5,690 bases of DNA from DASSKA01 sp035765755 (GTDB lineage: Bacteria; Actinomycetota; Actinomycetes; Propionibacteriales; Nocardioidaceae), in assembly GCA_035765755.1 (NCBI GenBank), contig DASTWW010000127.1, positions 1-5,690 on the forward strand, given 5' to 3'. Under the pieces are notes generated by a model, which saw nothing but the letters and a program-made list of their open reading frames with translations, ran no database searches and was not told where the DNA came from. Of the stretch, positions 1 to 5,319 are shown piece by piece. A program made the position numbers and the translations under genes. Position 1 is the stretch's first letter. Each line of letters starts with the position of its first letter.

Positions 1-1260
1 CTGGACACCATGAAGCTCTCCACCGGAGTGCTCACCGACGCCGAGGCCCGGGCGGCGCGGCTGTGGGGAGCGGACTTCTGCCGGTTCTCCACCGGCGGCT
101 CCACGCACGCCAACCAGGCGGTCGCGCTCGCCCTGGGCAGCGACGGGGACCGGGTGGTGATCAGCCGAACCCTGCACCGCTCCCTCCTGCTCGGGCTGGT
201 CCTGGCCGGTCTCACGCCGGTGTGGGTGCGCCCCGAGGTCGACCCCGCGACCGGCCTGCCCCTCGGCGTCGCCCCCGCGACGGTGCGCAGCGCGCTGGCG
301 GAGAACCCCGACGTGCGGGCGGTCCTCGTCGGCGACCCGTCGTACGTCGGCACCGTGGGCGACGTCGCGGGGCTCGCAGAGGTGGCGCACCAGCACGACG
401 TCCCGCTCGTCGTGGACGCCGCCTGGGCGGCCCATTTCGGCTTCCACCCGGACCTGCCCCGTCACCCGCTCCAGCTCGGTGCGGACGCGATGGTGACCAG
501 CGCCCACAAGACGCTGCCCGCGTGGAGCCAGGCCGCGCTGATCCTCGCGCGCACCGAGCGGCTGGACCCGGCCCGGCTGGACGCCGGAGTAGAGGCCATC
601 GCGACGACCAGCCCGGCCGGTGCCGTGCTGGCCAGCACCGACGCGGCCCGCGCCCTGCTCGCACGAGACGGTGCGCGCCTGCTCGAGGACGCCATCGCGG
701 CCACCCGTGACGCCCGCGACGGGCTCCGGAAGGTCGACGGCCTCGTCGTCCTCGACGGTCCCACCGTCGACCCGCTCAAGCTGACTGTCGCCTTGCACGG
801 GACCGGCGCCGACGGCAACGCCGTCGAAGCGGACCTGCTGCGGGCCGGTATCCCGATCGAGTCGGCCGACCGCGACGTGCTCGTCGCCGCCGTCTCCCTG
901 GCTGACACGCCGGACACACTGAACGCTCTCACGGCCGCCATGGCCGACTCGATCGAGCGGCACCGCGGCGCTCCGCGGGCCACGGCGGGGCCAGCGGCGT
1001 ACCGCGTCGAGCCGGTCACCGCGCTCCCGCCGCGGCAGGCCTACTTCGCCGAGTCGGACACGGTCGGCATCGACGAAGCCCTCGGCCGGATCAGCGCCGA
1101 GCTCATCGCGCCGTACCCGCCCGGCATCCCCGTGCTCGCGCCCGGCGAGCGGATCACGGCCGACACCCTCGCGGCTCTCGACCACGCGGCGTCGGCCGGC
1201 GTCCGGATCGCCTACGCCGCCGACCCCACGCTGGCCACCCTCCGGGTCACCTGCGGCTGA
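1..1260 (+). CDS. Orn/Lys/Arg-type PLP-dependent decarboxylase, 5'-truncated by window edge
   Basis: This is a fold-type I PLP enzyme of the Orn/Lys/Arg decarboxylase family. Members decarboxylate a basic amino acid to a diamine or agmatine in the cytosol. Numbering from the in-frame ATG at position 10: G30-S31-T32 fits the phosphate-binding loop, H56 in RTLHRSLL fits the histidine that stacks on PLP, D136-A-A-W139 fits the aspartate that contacts the pyridine nitrogen, and H166-K167 in SAHKTLPAWSQ gives the Schiff-base lysine. The C-terminal family signature PYPPGIPVLAPGE lies at 368-380. The frame is open to base 1 (L-D-T before the ATG), and the family normally has more N-terminal sequence before 'GVLTDAEARAA'. 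Family members are usually about 480 residues against 419 visible, so the true start is upstream and the ATG at 10 is internal. The tryptophan in DAAW resembles the large enterobacterial enzymes (DSAW), whereas shorter family members usually have DEAH. Substrate (lysine, ornithine or arginine) cannot be told from sequence alone. Family is secure; substrate is open. Confidence 0.93.
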   Translation: MDTMKLSTGVLTDAEARAARLWGADFCRFSTGGSTHANQAVALALGSDGDRVVISRTLHRSLLLGLVLAGLTPVWVRPEVDPATGLPLGVAPATVRSALAENPDVRAVLVGDPSYVGTVGDVAGLAEVAHQHDVPLVVDAAWAAHFGFHPDLPRHPLQLGADAMVTSAHKTLPAWSQAALILARTERLDPARLDAGVEAIATTSPAGAVLASTDAARALLARDGARLLEDAIAATRDARDGLRKVDGLVVLDGPTVDPLKLTVALHGTGADGNAVEADLLRAGIPIESADRDVLVAAVSLADTPDTLNALTAAMADSIERHRGAPRATAGPAAYRVEPVTALPPRQAYFAESDTVGIDEALGRISAELIAPYPPGIPVLAPGERITADTLAALDHAASAGVRIAYAADPTLATLRVTCG

Positions 1261-1409
1261 CGCGCCCGGCGGGAGCCTGTTCTGGTCGGGCATGGGTAGC
1301 TCGGCGGCGATGCTGGGTACTCCGTTCACGTGTTCGCCACCGGCACTGCGCATCACGTGGCGCGCCTCGACCGACTGGACCAGCCGCATCCTGCGCCGGC
1401 ACCGCCTGA

Positions 1410-1428
1410 CCGCGGGCATATCCCGCGG
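1410..1428. terminator. Perfect 7-bp GC-rich hairpin, possible terminator after the decarboxylase
   Basis: The arms CCGCGGG (1410-1416) and CCCGCGG (1422-1428) are perfectly complementary around the 5-base loop CATAT. The hairpin lies about 150 bases after the decarboxylase stop and about 100 bases before the next gene. It has no T-run on either side, so it is not a canonical intrinsic terminator, although GC-rich actinomycete terminators often lack one. A protein-binding dyad is an alternative reading. Confidence 0.35.
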
Positions 1429-1473
1429 CGGGGAGGGCACATCACCAGCGGATGGGCTGGCCGTGTCCCCACG

Positions 1474-1492
1474 CCGCGGGCCGTGGCCGCGG
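1474..1492. repeat. Inverted repeat CCGCGG-N7-CCGCGG
   Basis: Two copies of the self-complementary hexamer CCGCGG (1474-1479 and 1487-1492) flank seven bases. They could form a 6-bp hairpin or act as a dyad, and they end 35 bases before the GTG of the DUF1360 gene. The position suits a 5' leader or operator element. In DNA this GC-rich, chance occurrence is plausible. Confidence 0.25.
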
Positions 1493-1512
1493 TTGTCGGA
1501 TTCCCCGAGCAC

Positions 1513-1518
1513 GAGGAG
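1513..1518 (+). promoter_or_regulatory. Ribosome binding site fixing the DUF1360 start
   Basis: GAGGAG lies 9 bases before the GTG at 1528. It supports that GTG over the ATG at 1330, which would add about 66 residues of proline- and histidine-rich, low-complexity sequence unlike the family. Confidence 0.75.
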
Positions 1519-1527
1519 ACCAGAACG

Positions 1528-2049
1528 GTGAACCGGGTACGTGATGCGCTCAAGCGGATCGGTGATGTCTACGCGGGCGACGAGCAGCGGCCGCTGCGCG
1601 GCTACCTGGTCGCCATGGGCACCTACGGTGGCCTGGTGTGCGGGCTGTTCGGGCTGGGCAAGGCGACCGGTGCGCGACTGCCGGAACGGTTCGAGCTCGG
1701 GGACACGCTCCTGCTGGCGCTCGCCACCCACAAAGCCAGCCGGCTGCTGGCCATGGACGCCATCGCCAGCCCGCTCCGCGCGCCGTTCACGCGGTACGAG
1801 GGGCCGGCCGGCGAGGCCGAGGTGGTGGAGTCGGTGCGCGGAAACGGCCTCCAGCACGCGGCCGGCGAGCTGATCTCGTGCCCGTTCTGCCTCGGGCTGT
1901 GGACCGCGACCGGGCTCACCGCGGGCATGGTGCTCGCGCCGCGGCTCACCCGGCTGGCGACCACGATGCTGACGTCGGTCGCCGTCTCCGACACGCTGCA
2001 CATCGGCTACGACGGGGCCAAGCAGCTGTTGCACCAGGTCGGCGAGTAG
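1528..2049 (+). CDS. DUF1360 family membrane protein
   Basis: The product is 173 residues. It matches the DUF1360 family through the linked motifs THKASRLLAMDAIASPLRAPF (about 67-87) and ELISCPFCLGLWTA (114-127). Notable residues are K69, R72, D77, R84, E114 and the pair C118-x-x-C121. Hydrophobic stretches at about 27-46, 58-76, 121-138 and 143-160 suggest two to four membrane segments. The CxxC sits at the head of the third segment and could bind a metal or be redox active, but that is inference. DUF1360 has no established biochemical role that I know of; some Bacillus members are annotated as sporulation-related. The GTG start is chosen because of the GAGGAG at 1513-1518 and because family similarity begins near here. 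The DUF2007 gene follows after only three bases in the same frame, so the two are almost certainly co-transcribed and translationally coupled. Confidence 0.88.
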   Translation: MNRVRDALKRIGDVYAGDEQRPLRGYLVAMGTYGGLVCGLFGLGKATGARLPERFELGDTLLLALATHKASRLLAMDAIASPLRAPFTRYEGPAGEAEVVESVRGNGLQHAAGELISCPFCLGLWTATGLTAGMVLAPRLTRLATTMLTSVAVSDTLHIGYDGAKQLLHQVGE

Positions 2050-2052
2050 CGC

Positions 2053-2274
2053 GTGGCCGAGCTGGTCCGCACCAACGACCTCGGCCTGGTCTCGGTGATC
2101 GAGATCCTCCTCAGCGACGCCGACATCCCCTACCAGGTCACCGACCGGAACATGAGCATCCTCGAGGGTTCCATCGGCGCGATCCAGATGCGCATCCTGG
2201 TCCCGGACGAGCAGGAGGACGAGGCGAGAGAGCTGCTCGTCGACGCCGACCTCGGCAACTGGCTGCGGCCCTAG
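2053..2274 (+). CDS. DUF2007 family small protein
   Basis: The product is 73 residues, the full length for the DUF2007 family, whose Pfam name calls it a putative signal-transducing protein without experimental support known to me. The family pattern is clear: ELVRTNDLGLVSVIEILL at the start, then DADIPYQV, the core RNMSILEGSIGAIQMRILVP (about 33-52) and the C-terminal helix EARELLVDADL. A compact alpha-beta fold is expected. There is no signal peptide or membrane segment, so it should be cytosolic. The GTG start at 2053 lies three bases after the DUF1360 stop. The only upstream purine-rich sequence is GGCGAG inside the previous gene, so expression probably depends on coupling to upstream translation. 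The core is strikingly like proteobacterial DUF2007 proteins, from memory. Family call is strong; function is unknown. Confidence 0.88.
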   Translation: MAELVRTNDLGLVSVIEILLSDADIPYQVTDRNMSILEGSIGAIQMRILVPDEQEDEARELLVDADLGNWLRP

Positions 2275-2332
2275 GCTGGAGCCCGGGGTCAGGACAGGGG
2301 TGGGCCGGCGCTCCGTCGTACTTCTCGGTCGG

Positions 2333-2533
2333 TCAGGTCCGCAGCACGGCGCGCAGCGCGCCGAACGGCCACACACCGCGGGCAACGGGTCGGTTCTTCC
2401 GCGCGCCACGACGGAGGGGGTGGGCGGCGCGCGCGTTCCTGGCGGCGCGGTACGCCTCGGCGCGGGCGATGTCCTCCTGCATGCGGTAGCGCGCCAGGAC
2501 CATCGCGGTGGTGGGGTGCTCGCTGGGGTACAT
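2333..2533 (-). CDS. Small basic helical protein of unknown function (66 aa)
   Basis: On the minus strand, ATG at 2533 to TGA at 2335-2333 encodes 66 residues beginning MYPSEHPTTAMVLARYRMQE. A well-placed GGAGG lies 7 bases before the ATG. Residues about 8-35 form a probable amphipathic helix rich in Ala, Arg and Glu. The rest is basic (RRGARKNRPVARG) and ends WPFGALRAVLRT. Similar short proteins with an HP(T/E)..(M/L)..... QED.ARAE-like helix are common in actinomycetes as unannotated genes; this is from memory, not a search. There is no signal peptide or membrane segment. The frame stays open upstream to 3061, but that extension runs antisense through the DUF2231 gene and is not protein-like. 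The gene is convergent with the DUF2007 gene (58 bases between stops, with no clear terminator) and divergent from the DUF2231 gene. The basic tail could bind nucleic acid, but nothing proves it. Confidence 0.75.
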   Translation of the reverse strand: MYPSEHPTTAMVLARYRMQEDIARAEAYRAARNARAAHPLRRGARKNRPVARGVWPFGALRAVLRT

Positions 2534-2540
2534 GGGTGGT

Positions 2541-2545
2541 CCTCC
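2541..2545 (-). promoter_or_regulatory. Ribosome binding site of the 66-aa gene
   Basis: GGAGG on the minus strand lies 7 bases before the ATG at 2533. This near-ideal site is the main reason to accept the small gene and its start. Confidence 0.75.
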
Positions 2546-2650
2546 GGGACTCGTGGTTGCCATCTGCCTGCACCGTCGAGACTTCCGGTAAGACGCACTC
2601 CGGACATCTGGATTTCTCCCTATGGTCGCGGGGCCGGCCGCCTTAGATTG

Positions 2651-2673
2651 GAGGTGCCGAGGGGGCTCACCTC
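2651..2673 (+). promoter_or_regulatory. Leader hairpin directly before the DUF2231 ribosome binding site
   Basis: GAGGT (2651-2655) pairs with ACCTC (2669-2673), and GAG (2659-2661) pairs with CTC (2666-2668) around a GGGG loop. This gives an 8-bp stem with a 3-base bulge. It ends one base before the GAGGAGGAG at 2674-2682. In the mRNA it could hinder or position ribosome loading; whether it is regulatory is not known. Confidence 0.35.
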
Positions 2674-2682
2674 GAGGAGGAG
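2674..2682 (+). promoter_or_regulatory. Ribosome binding site of the DUF2231 gene
   Basis: GAGGAGGAG precedes the ATG at 2685, with AGGAGG four bases from the start codon. It favours this ATG over an in-frame ATG at 2622, which has no comparable site. Confidence 0.75.
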
Positions 2683-2684
2683 CC

Positions 2685-3251
2685 ATGGACGACGTCAACC
2701 AGCCGCCCGGGATCGTGCGCTGGACCCTGCGGCTCGAGCAGTTCTCCGCGCTCGACCGGCCGGTGCACGCGTTGGAGCCGGTCACCAACGCCTTGTTCGG
2801 GAGCGGGCCATTGGCTCCCGCGCTCCGCGGCGACTGGCTCGGCCATGCGATCCACCCGGTGCTCACCGATGTCGCGGTCGGCACGTGGTTGTCCGCGAGC
2901 GTGCTCGACCTCGTGGGCGGGTCCGGATCCTCGGTTGCGGCCCAGCGGCTCGTGGCCGCCGGCCTGCTCTCCGCCGCACCGACCGCCTGGACCGGATGGG
3001 CGGAGTGGGCGGGTCTCGGCCCGCGTGACAAGCGGGTCGGCCTCGTGCACTTCGCGACCAACGGCGCCGCGATCGGCCTCTACGCGGCGTCGTGGATCGC
3101 CCGGCGCCGGGGCCGGCACAGTGCCGGCGTGCGACTGGCCCTGGCCGGAGCGGGCGTGGCGGGCGTCGGTGCCTACCTGGGCGGGCACCTCACCGAGGGA
3201 CGCGCGGTCGCGAGCCACCACCCGGCGTACGACACGCAACCTGACAGCTAG
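2685..3251 (+). CDS. DUF2231-like multi-pass membrane protein
   Basis: The product is 188 residues. It carries the DUF2231-type signature LGHAIHPVLTDVAVGTW (about 52-68), followed by LDL and, later, LVHFATNGAAIGLY (120-133) and YLGGHLTEGRAV (164-175). Four hydrophobic segments are visible at about 55-78, 85-106, 119-139 and 147-167. Residues 1-50 form a cytosolic or peripheral leader. Histidines H54, H57, H122 and H168 lie in or near the membrane segments. Such a spacing could bind heme or metal, but that is inference and the family has no settled function that I know of. In other actinomycetes this domain is often followed by a Rieske-type domain; none is present here, and the protein stops soon after the fourth segment with SHHPAYDTQPDS. 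The gene stands alone on its strand, divergent from the 66-aa gene. Its stop codon overlaps that of the convergent downstream gene. Confidence 0.85.
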   Translation: MDDVNQPPGIVRWTLRLEQFSALDRPVHALEPVTNALFGSGPLAPALRGDWLGHAIHPVLTDVAVGTWLSASVLDLVGGSGSSVAAQRLVAAGLLSAAPTAWTGWAEWAGLGPRDKRVGLVHFATNGAAIGLYAASWIARRRGRHSAGVRLALAGAGVAGVGAYLGGHLTEGRAVASHHPAYDTQPDS

Positions 3252-4015
3252 TTGAGGTTCTTTCGCCACAACAAGGCGGAGACGCCGAGCACGAACGCGG
3301 CCATCAAGACGACCGTCGGCAAGGAGAACCGACTTGCTTCCATCGAGAAGCCCGTGTGGGCTGTGGCCCAGCCCCCTACCAGCGCACCGACGCCGGCGAG
3401 GGCGCCGACGACGCCAAGCCACCTGACCCGGCCGCGCCCCAGCGCAACCGCGAGTCCCAGACCGAGAAGGGCGATCCCGTTCGCGATCTGGAAGAACCCG
3501 CTGAGTCCCTTTTCGACATCGCGGATGCCGTTGGCGACCCGGAAGGCAGCGGGCTTCTGTGAAGGTGGTGCCGACACCCAGTCGTCGACCGCCGACTTGA
3601 GGGCGACCCCGTCCACAGCCATCTGCACGGCGAAGACGGCTGCTACCACCACGGCAGCGACAACGCCGACTGTGGCACATGCTCTGGGCCAGCCACCTTG
3701 GCGGGCAATGCCGCGATAGAGCGCCACGAGCGCGAGCACGATGCACATCGTCCCGACGAAGTCGCCGATGTGGATGGAGGTGAAGGACGCCGAGGCGGCG
3801 TACTCGCGGAACGCCGCAGGGGAGTTGTTCGGGTGCGCCCCGTTGGGATGGAGGAACACCTCCATGACCACCACGAGGACAAGGCCCAGCACGCCGAGTA
3901 CCGAGGCCAGCCGGAAGAGGGCACGGTCAGGCTGCGCCCGCTTCGGTGACGTGGCCGGTAGCTCGTTGGGCACGGTCCCCGACTCCATCCGAGGGGTGGG
4001 CGTGAGTGGTTTCAT
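3248..4015 (-). CDS. Six-helix integral membrane protein, function unknown
   Basis: The product is 255 residues. I do not recognise a named family with certainty. A hydrophilic, proline-rich N-terminus (1-30) is followed by six hydrophobic segments at about 34-54, 79-99, 112-135, 173-193, 197-217 and 231-250, then a short basic tail RKNLN. Between segments 1 and 2 lies HPNGAHPNNSPAAFREYAAS. Between 3 and 4 lies a loop of about 37 residues with ALKSAVDDWVSAP and RVANGIRDVEKGLSGFFQIANG. That loop pattern recurs, from memory, in unannotated actinomycete membrane proteins. The ATG at 4015 is preceded 8 bases upstream by AAGG (GGAAAGGCGG). A second ATG nine codons in (M10) is possible but has no better site. 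The propeller gene ends 42 bases upstream on the same strand, so the two are probably an operon. The stop codon overlaps that of the DUF2231 gene by four bases of shared sequence. Confidence 0.8.
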   Translation of the reverse strand: MKPLTPTPRMESGTVPNELPATSPKRAQPDRALFRLASVLGVLGLVLVVVMEVFLHPNGAHPNNSPAAFREYAASASFTSIHIGDFVGTMCIVLALVALYRGIARQGGWPRACATVGVVAAVVVAAVFAVQMAVDGVALKSAVDDWVSAPPSQKPAAFRVANGIRDVEKGLSGFFQIANGIALLGLGLAVALGRGRVRWLGVVGALAGVGALVGGWATAHTGFSMEASRFSLPTVVLMAAFVLGVSALLWRKNLN

Positions 4016-4057
4016 GGTGACCGCCTTTCCAGCCGGGCAGTTGCTGCGAGCAGTGGC

Positions 4058-5140
4058 TTAGTCCGCGGCGGCGCCCCAGTCGACGGCGCTGTCCCAGCGC
4101 TTGGCCTGAAGCACCGGGTGAGGATTGGTCCCGTTGGCGTTCATGACCCAGACGTCGCCGAGCCCCTGGCTGTCTGCCTTGGCGAAGACGATCAGCCTCC
4201 CGTCGGGCGAGTACGACGCGGAGAACAGCCGTCGTCCCGTGAACGGGAAGTGGCTGATCTGGGTGAGGTGGGTGCCGTCGGGCCGCACGCTGTAGAACTG
4301 CGAGCGCTCGTCGTTGACCTCGACGTTGGACCGGAACAGGATGCGCGAGCCGTCGGGCGCCCAGTCAGGGTTGTCGCCGCCGTTCAGGTTCCACGGCGTG
4401 ATTCGGTGCAGCTGGGTGCCGTCCGCCTTCATCACGAAAAGCGCCCGCTTCAGCCTCGGCTTGGCCAAGGGCGAGTTGACCCGTTCGAAGACGATCCAGC
4501 GTCCGTCGGGTGACAGCTGCGGGTAGTGCACGTCGCCGGCGAAGCGGGGCAGCCGCAGGATCTCACGCCTGCCGCTGCCGTCGACGCCGATGACCGCGAC
4601 GGCCGCGTGCTCGATCTGGCCCCAGCCGAACTGCGGGAAGTTCCGGACGCGGCCGGTGGCCCGGGCGTAGGTGATGTGCTGGCCATCCGGCGCGAACGAC
4701 GCCTCGCTGGCATCCTCGCAGCCGACGGGGATGCGGTTGGGTGCGGGCTTGTTCCGGCACACGGGTGTCACCCGGTGGAATCCGCTCCCGTCGGAGTTCA
4801 CGACGGCGATCCAGAAGGAGGCATCCACGGGCTGCCGCGTGAGCACCAGCTGCTTGCCGTTGGGCGCCCAGTCGGCCTGGTCGTCCTGGGTGCCGATCGG
4901 TGGGTGGGTGATCTGCCGGACGTTCGTCCCGTCGGGGCTCATCGTGAACACGGCGCTCTTCGTCTGGTTCGCGTTGAAGTAGCGCCGGAAGGCGATGTTG
5001 CCGTTCGTGCCAGGCGTGGTCAGCTCGGCCCCGCCACTGGCCACGGCCCTCAAGCCGGTGGCGGCGGACGTCGGTGCCAGGGTCAGCACGGTCACGCACA
5101 GTGCGAGGGTGGAGGTCCGAAGAGGGAGGTTTGGTCGCAT
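4058..5140 (-). CDS. Secreted TolB/PD40-type beta-propeller protein
   Basis: The product is 360 residues from the ATG at 5140. The start RPNLPLRTSTLALCVTVLTL is a typical Sec signal peptide with a likely cleavage near TSA-A (about 26-27), so the protein should be exported. The body carries repeated PD40/WD40-like blade motifs: MSPDGTNVRQIT (67-78), WAPNGKQLVLTR (91-102), NSDGSGFHRVT (115-125), FAPDGQHITYAR (149-160), LSPDGRWIVFER (209-220), KADGTQLHRIT (238-248), WAPDGSRILFRS (260-271), RPDGTHLTQIS (286-296), YSPDGRLIVFAK (310-321) and NANGTNPHPVL (334-344). This is about five or six blades, as in the C-terminal domain of TolB. The separate N-terminal domain of TolB is absent, and so is any Pal or TolA neighbour, so a Tol system is not implied. 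C128 and C141 could form a disulfide. No catalytic residues are evident; binding or a scaffold role is likely. A TTG at 5197 would add 19 residues ahead of the signal peptide and is not favoured. Sampled lines of this gene have lower GC than the decarboxylase. Confidence 0.88.
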   Translation of the reverse strand: MRPNLPLRTSTLALCVTVLTLAPTSAATGLRAVASGGAELTTPGTNGNIAFRRYFNANQTKSAVFTMSPDGTNVRQITHPPIGTQDDQADWAPNGKQLVLTRQPVDASFWIAVVNSDGSGFHRVTPVCRNKPAPNRIPVGCEDASEASFAPDGQHITYARATGRVRNFPQFGWGQIEHAAVAVIGVDGSGRREILRLPRFAGDVHYPQLSPDGRWIVFERVNSPLAKPRLKRALFVMKADGTQLHRITPWNLNGGDNPDWAPDGSRILFRSNVEVNDERSQFYSVRPDGTHLTQISHFPFTGRRLFSASYSPDGRLIVFAKADSQGLGDVWVMNANGTNPHPVLQAKRWDSAVDWGAAAD

Positions 5141-5148
5141 GGGACCCG

Positions 5149-5153
5149 CCTCT
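5149..5153 (-). promoter_or_regulatory. Ribosome binding site of the propeller gene
   Basis: AGAGG on the minus strand lies 8 bases before the ATG at 5140. It supports that start, which also places the signal peptide at the N-terminus. Confidence 0.65.
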
Positions 5154-5226
5154 ATTGCCGTCGCGGGTTCATTCCTTGGACTTGTCGAGCCTCGCAACGG
5201 GCGGAGAGGCAGTCAATGGTTCACGA

Positions 5227-5242
5227 GGGTGCCGGAGCACCC
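5227..5242 (-). terminator. 6-bp hairpin with a UNCG-type loop, possible terminator of the oxidoreductase gene
   Basis: GGGTGC (5227-5232) and GCACCC (5237-5242) are perfectly complementary around four bases. Read on the minus strand, the RNA is GGGUGC-UCCG-GCACCC, so the loop is UCCG closed by a C-G pair, a member of the very stable UNCG class. On the plus strand the loop is CGGA, with no such property. That asymmetry fits transcripts coming leftward from the oxidoreductase gene, which stops at 5399. No T-run follows, so termination is inferred only. Confidence 0.4.
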
Positions 5243-5259
5243 CGGCCGGGCCAGTGCCT

Positions 5260-5273
5260 CAGCGAGATCGCTG
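5260..5273. repeat. 14-bp operator-like dyad CAGCGA-GA-TCGCTG
   Basis: The two 6-base arms are perfect inverted repeats separated by two bases. The dyad lies about 120 bases upstream of the propeller gene start. It resembles a site for a dimeric regulator, but it could also fold in RNA as a 5-bp stem with an AGAT loop. No regulator gene is in the window. Confidence 0.35.
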
Positions 5274-5319
5274 TTCGACCGCACTAGGCACGCATGACGC
5301 ACGAACGGTCAGCCGGTGC

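Larger units (their letters stand above)
2534..2684. promoter_or_regulatory. Divergent control region between the 66-aa gene and the DUF2231 gene
   Basis: These 151 bases must carry the promoters of both flanking genes. The stretch at about 2604-2626 is relatively AT-rich for this DNA. Weak -10-like hexamers toward the right gene are TATGGT (2621-2626) and TAGATT (2644-2649). Neither has a convincing -35 at 16-18 bases, so no promoter is assigned. TCCGG/CCGGA arms at 2584-2588 and 2600-2604 form a short imperfect dyad. No promoter hexamers were recognised for the leftward gene. Confidence 0.5.

Noticed and set aside
1330..1527. N-terminal extension of the DUF1360 protein from the ATG at 1330
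   Set aside because: The added residues are low-complexity and rich in Pro, His and Arg. There is no ribosome binding site at 1330, while GAGGAG sits correctly before the GTG at 1528, and two inverted repeats fall in the supposed extension.
1292..1553. Small open frames in the gap after the decarboxylase, on both strands (1292-1531 +, 1353-1553 -)
   Set aside because: Compositions are typical of random GC-rich translation, there are no good ribosome binding sites, and they overlap the accepted DUF1360 start.
2275..2332. Bidirectional terminator between the DUF2007 gene and the 66-aa gene
   Set aside because: Only GGAGC/GCTCC arms with a 27-base loop are seen (2278-2282 and 2310-2314), which is too weak to claim.
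2333..3061. A 242-residue minus-strand gene ending with the 66-aa protein
   Set aside because: The part beyond 2533 is antisense to the DUF2231 gene and its composition is not protein-like. The ATG at 2533 has the real ribosome binding site.
2667..3746. A 359-residue minus-strand open frame
   Set aside because: It is arginine-, glycine- and cysteine-rich with no motif, and it overlaps two well-supported genes. It is a shadow of high GC content.
4058..5140. A genuine TolB of the Tol-Pal system
   Set aside because: The N-terminal TolB domain and all other Tol-Pal genes are missing, and the host appears to be an actinomycete without a classical outer membrane. Only the propeller repeats are shared.
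5141..5216. Promoter of the propeller gene, with TTGACT on the minus strand (5216-5211)
   Set aside because: TTGACT is a good -35, but no -10-like hexamer occurs 16-19 bases downstream, so no promoter is called.
4526..5287. A 253-residue plus-strand open frame opposite the propeller gene
   Set aside because: The propeller reading shows a signal peptide and ten repeat motifs on the other strand. This frame has none and crosses into the intergenic gap.
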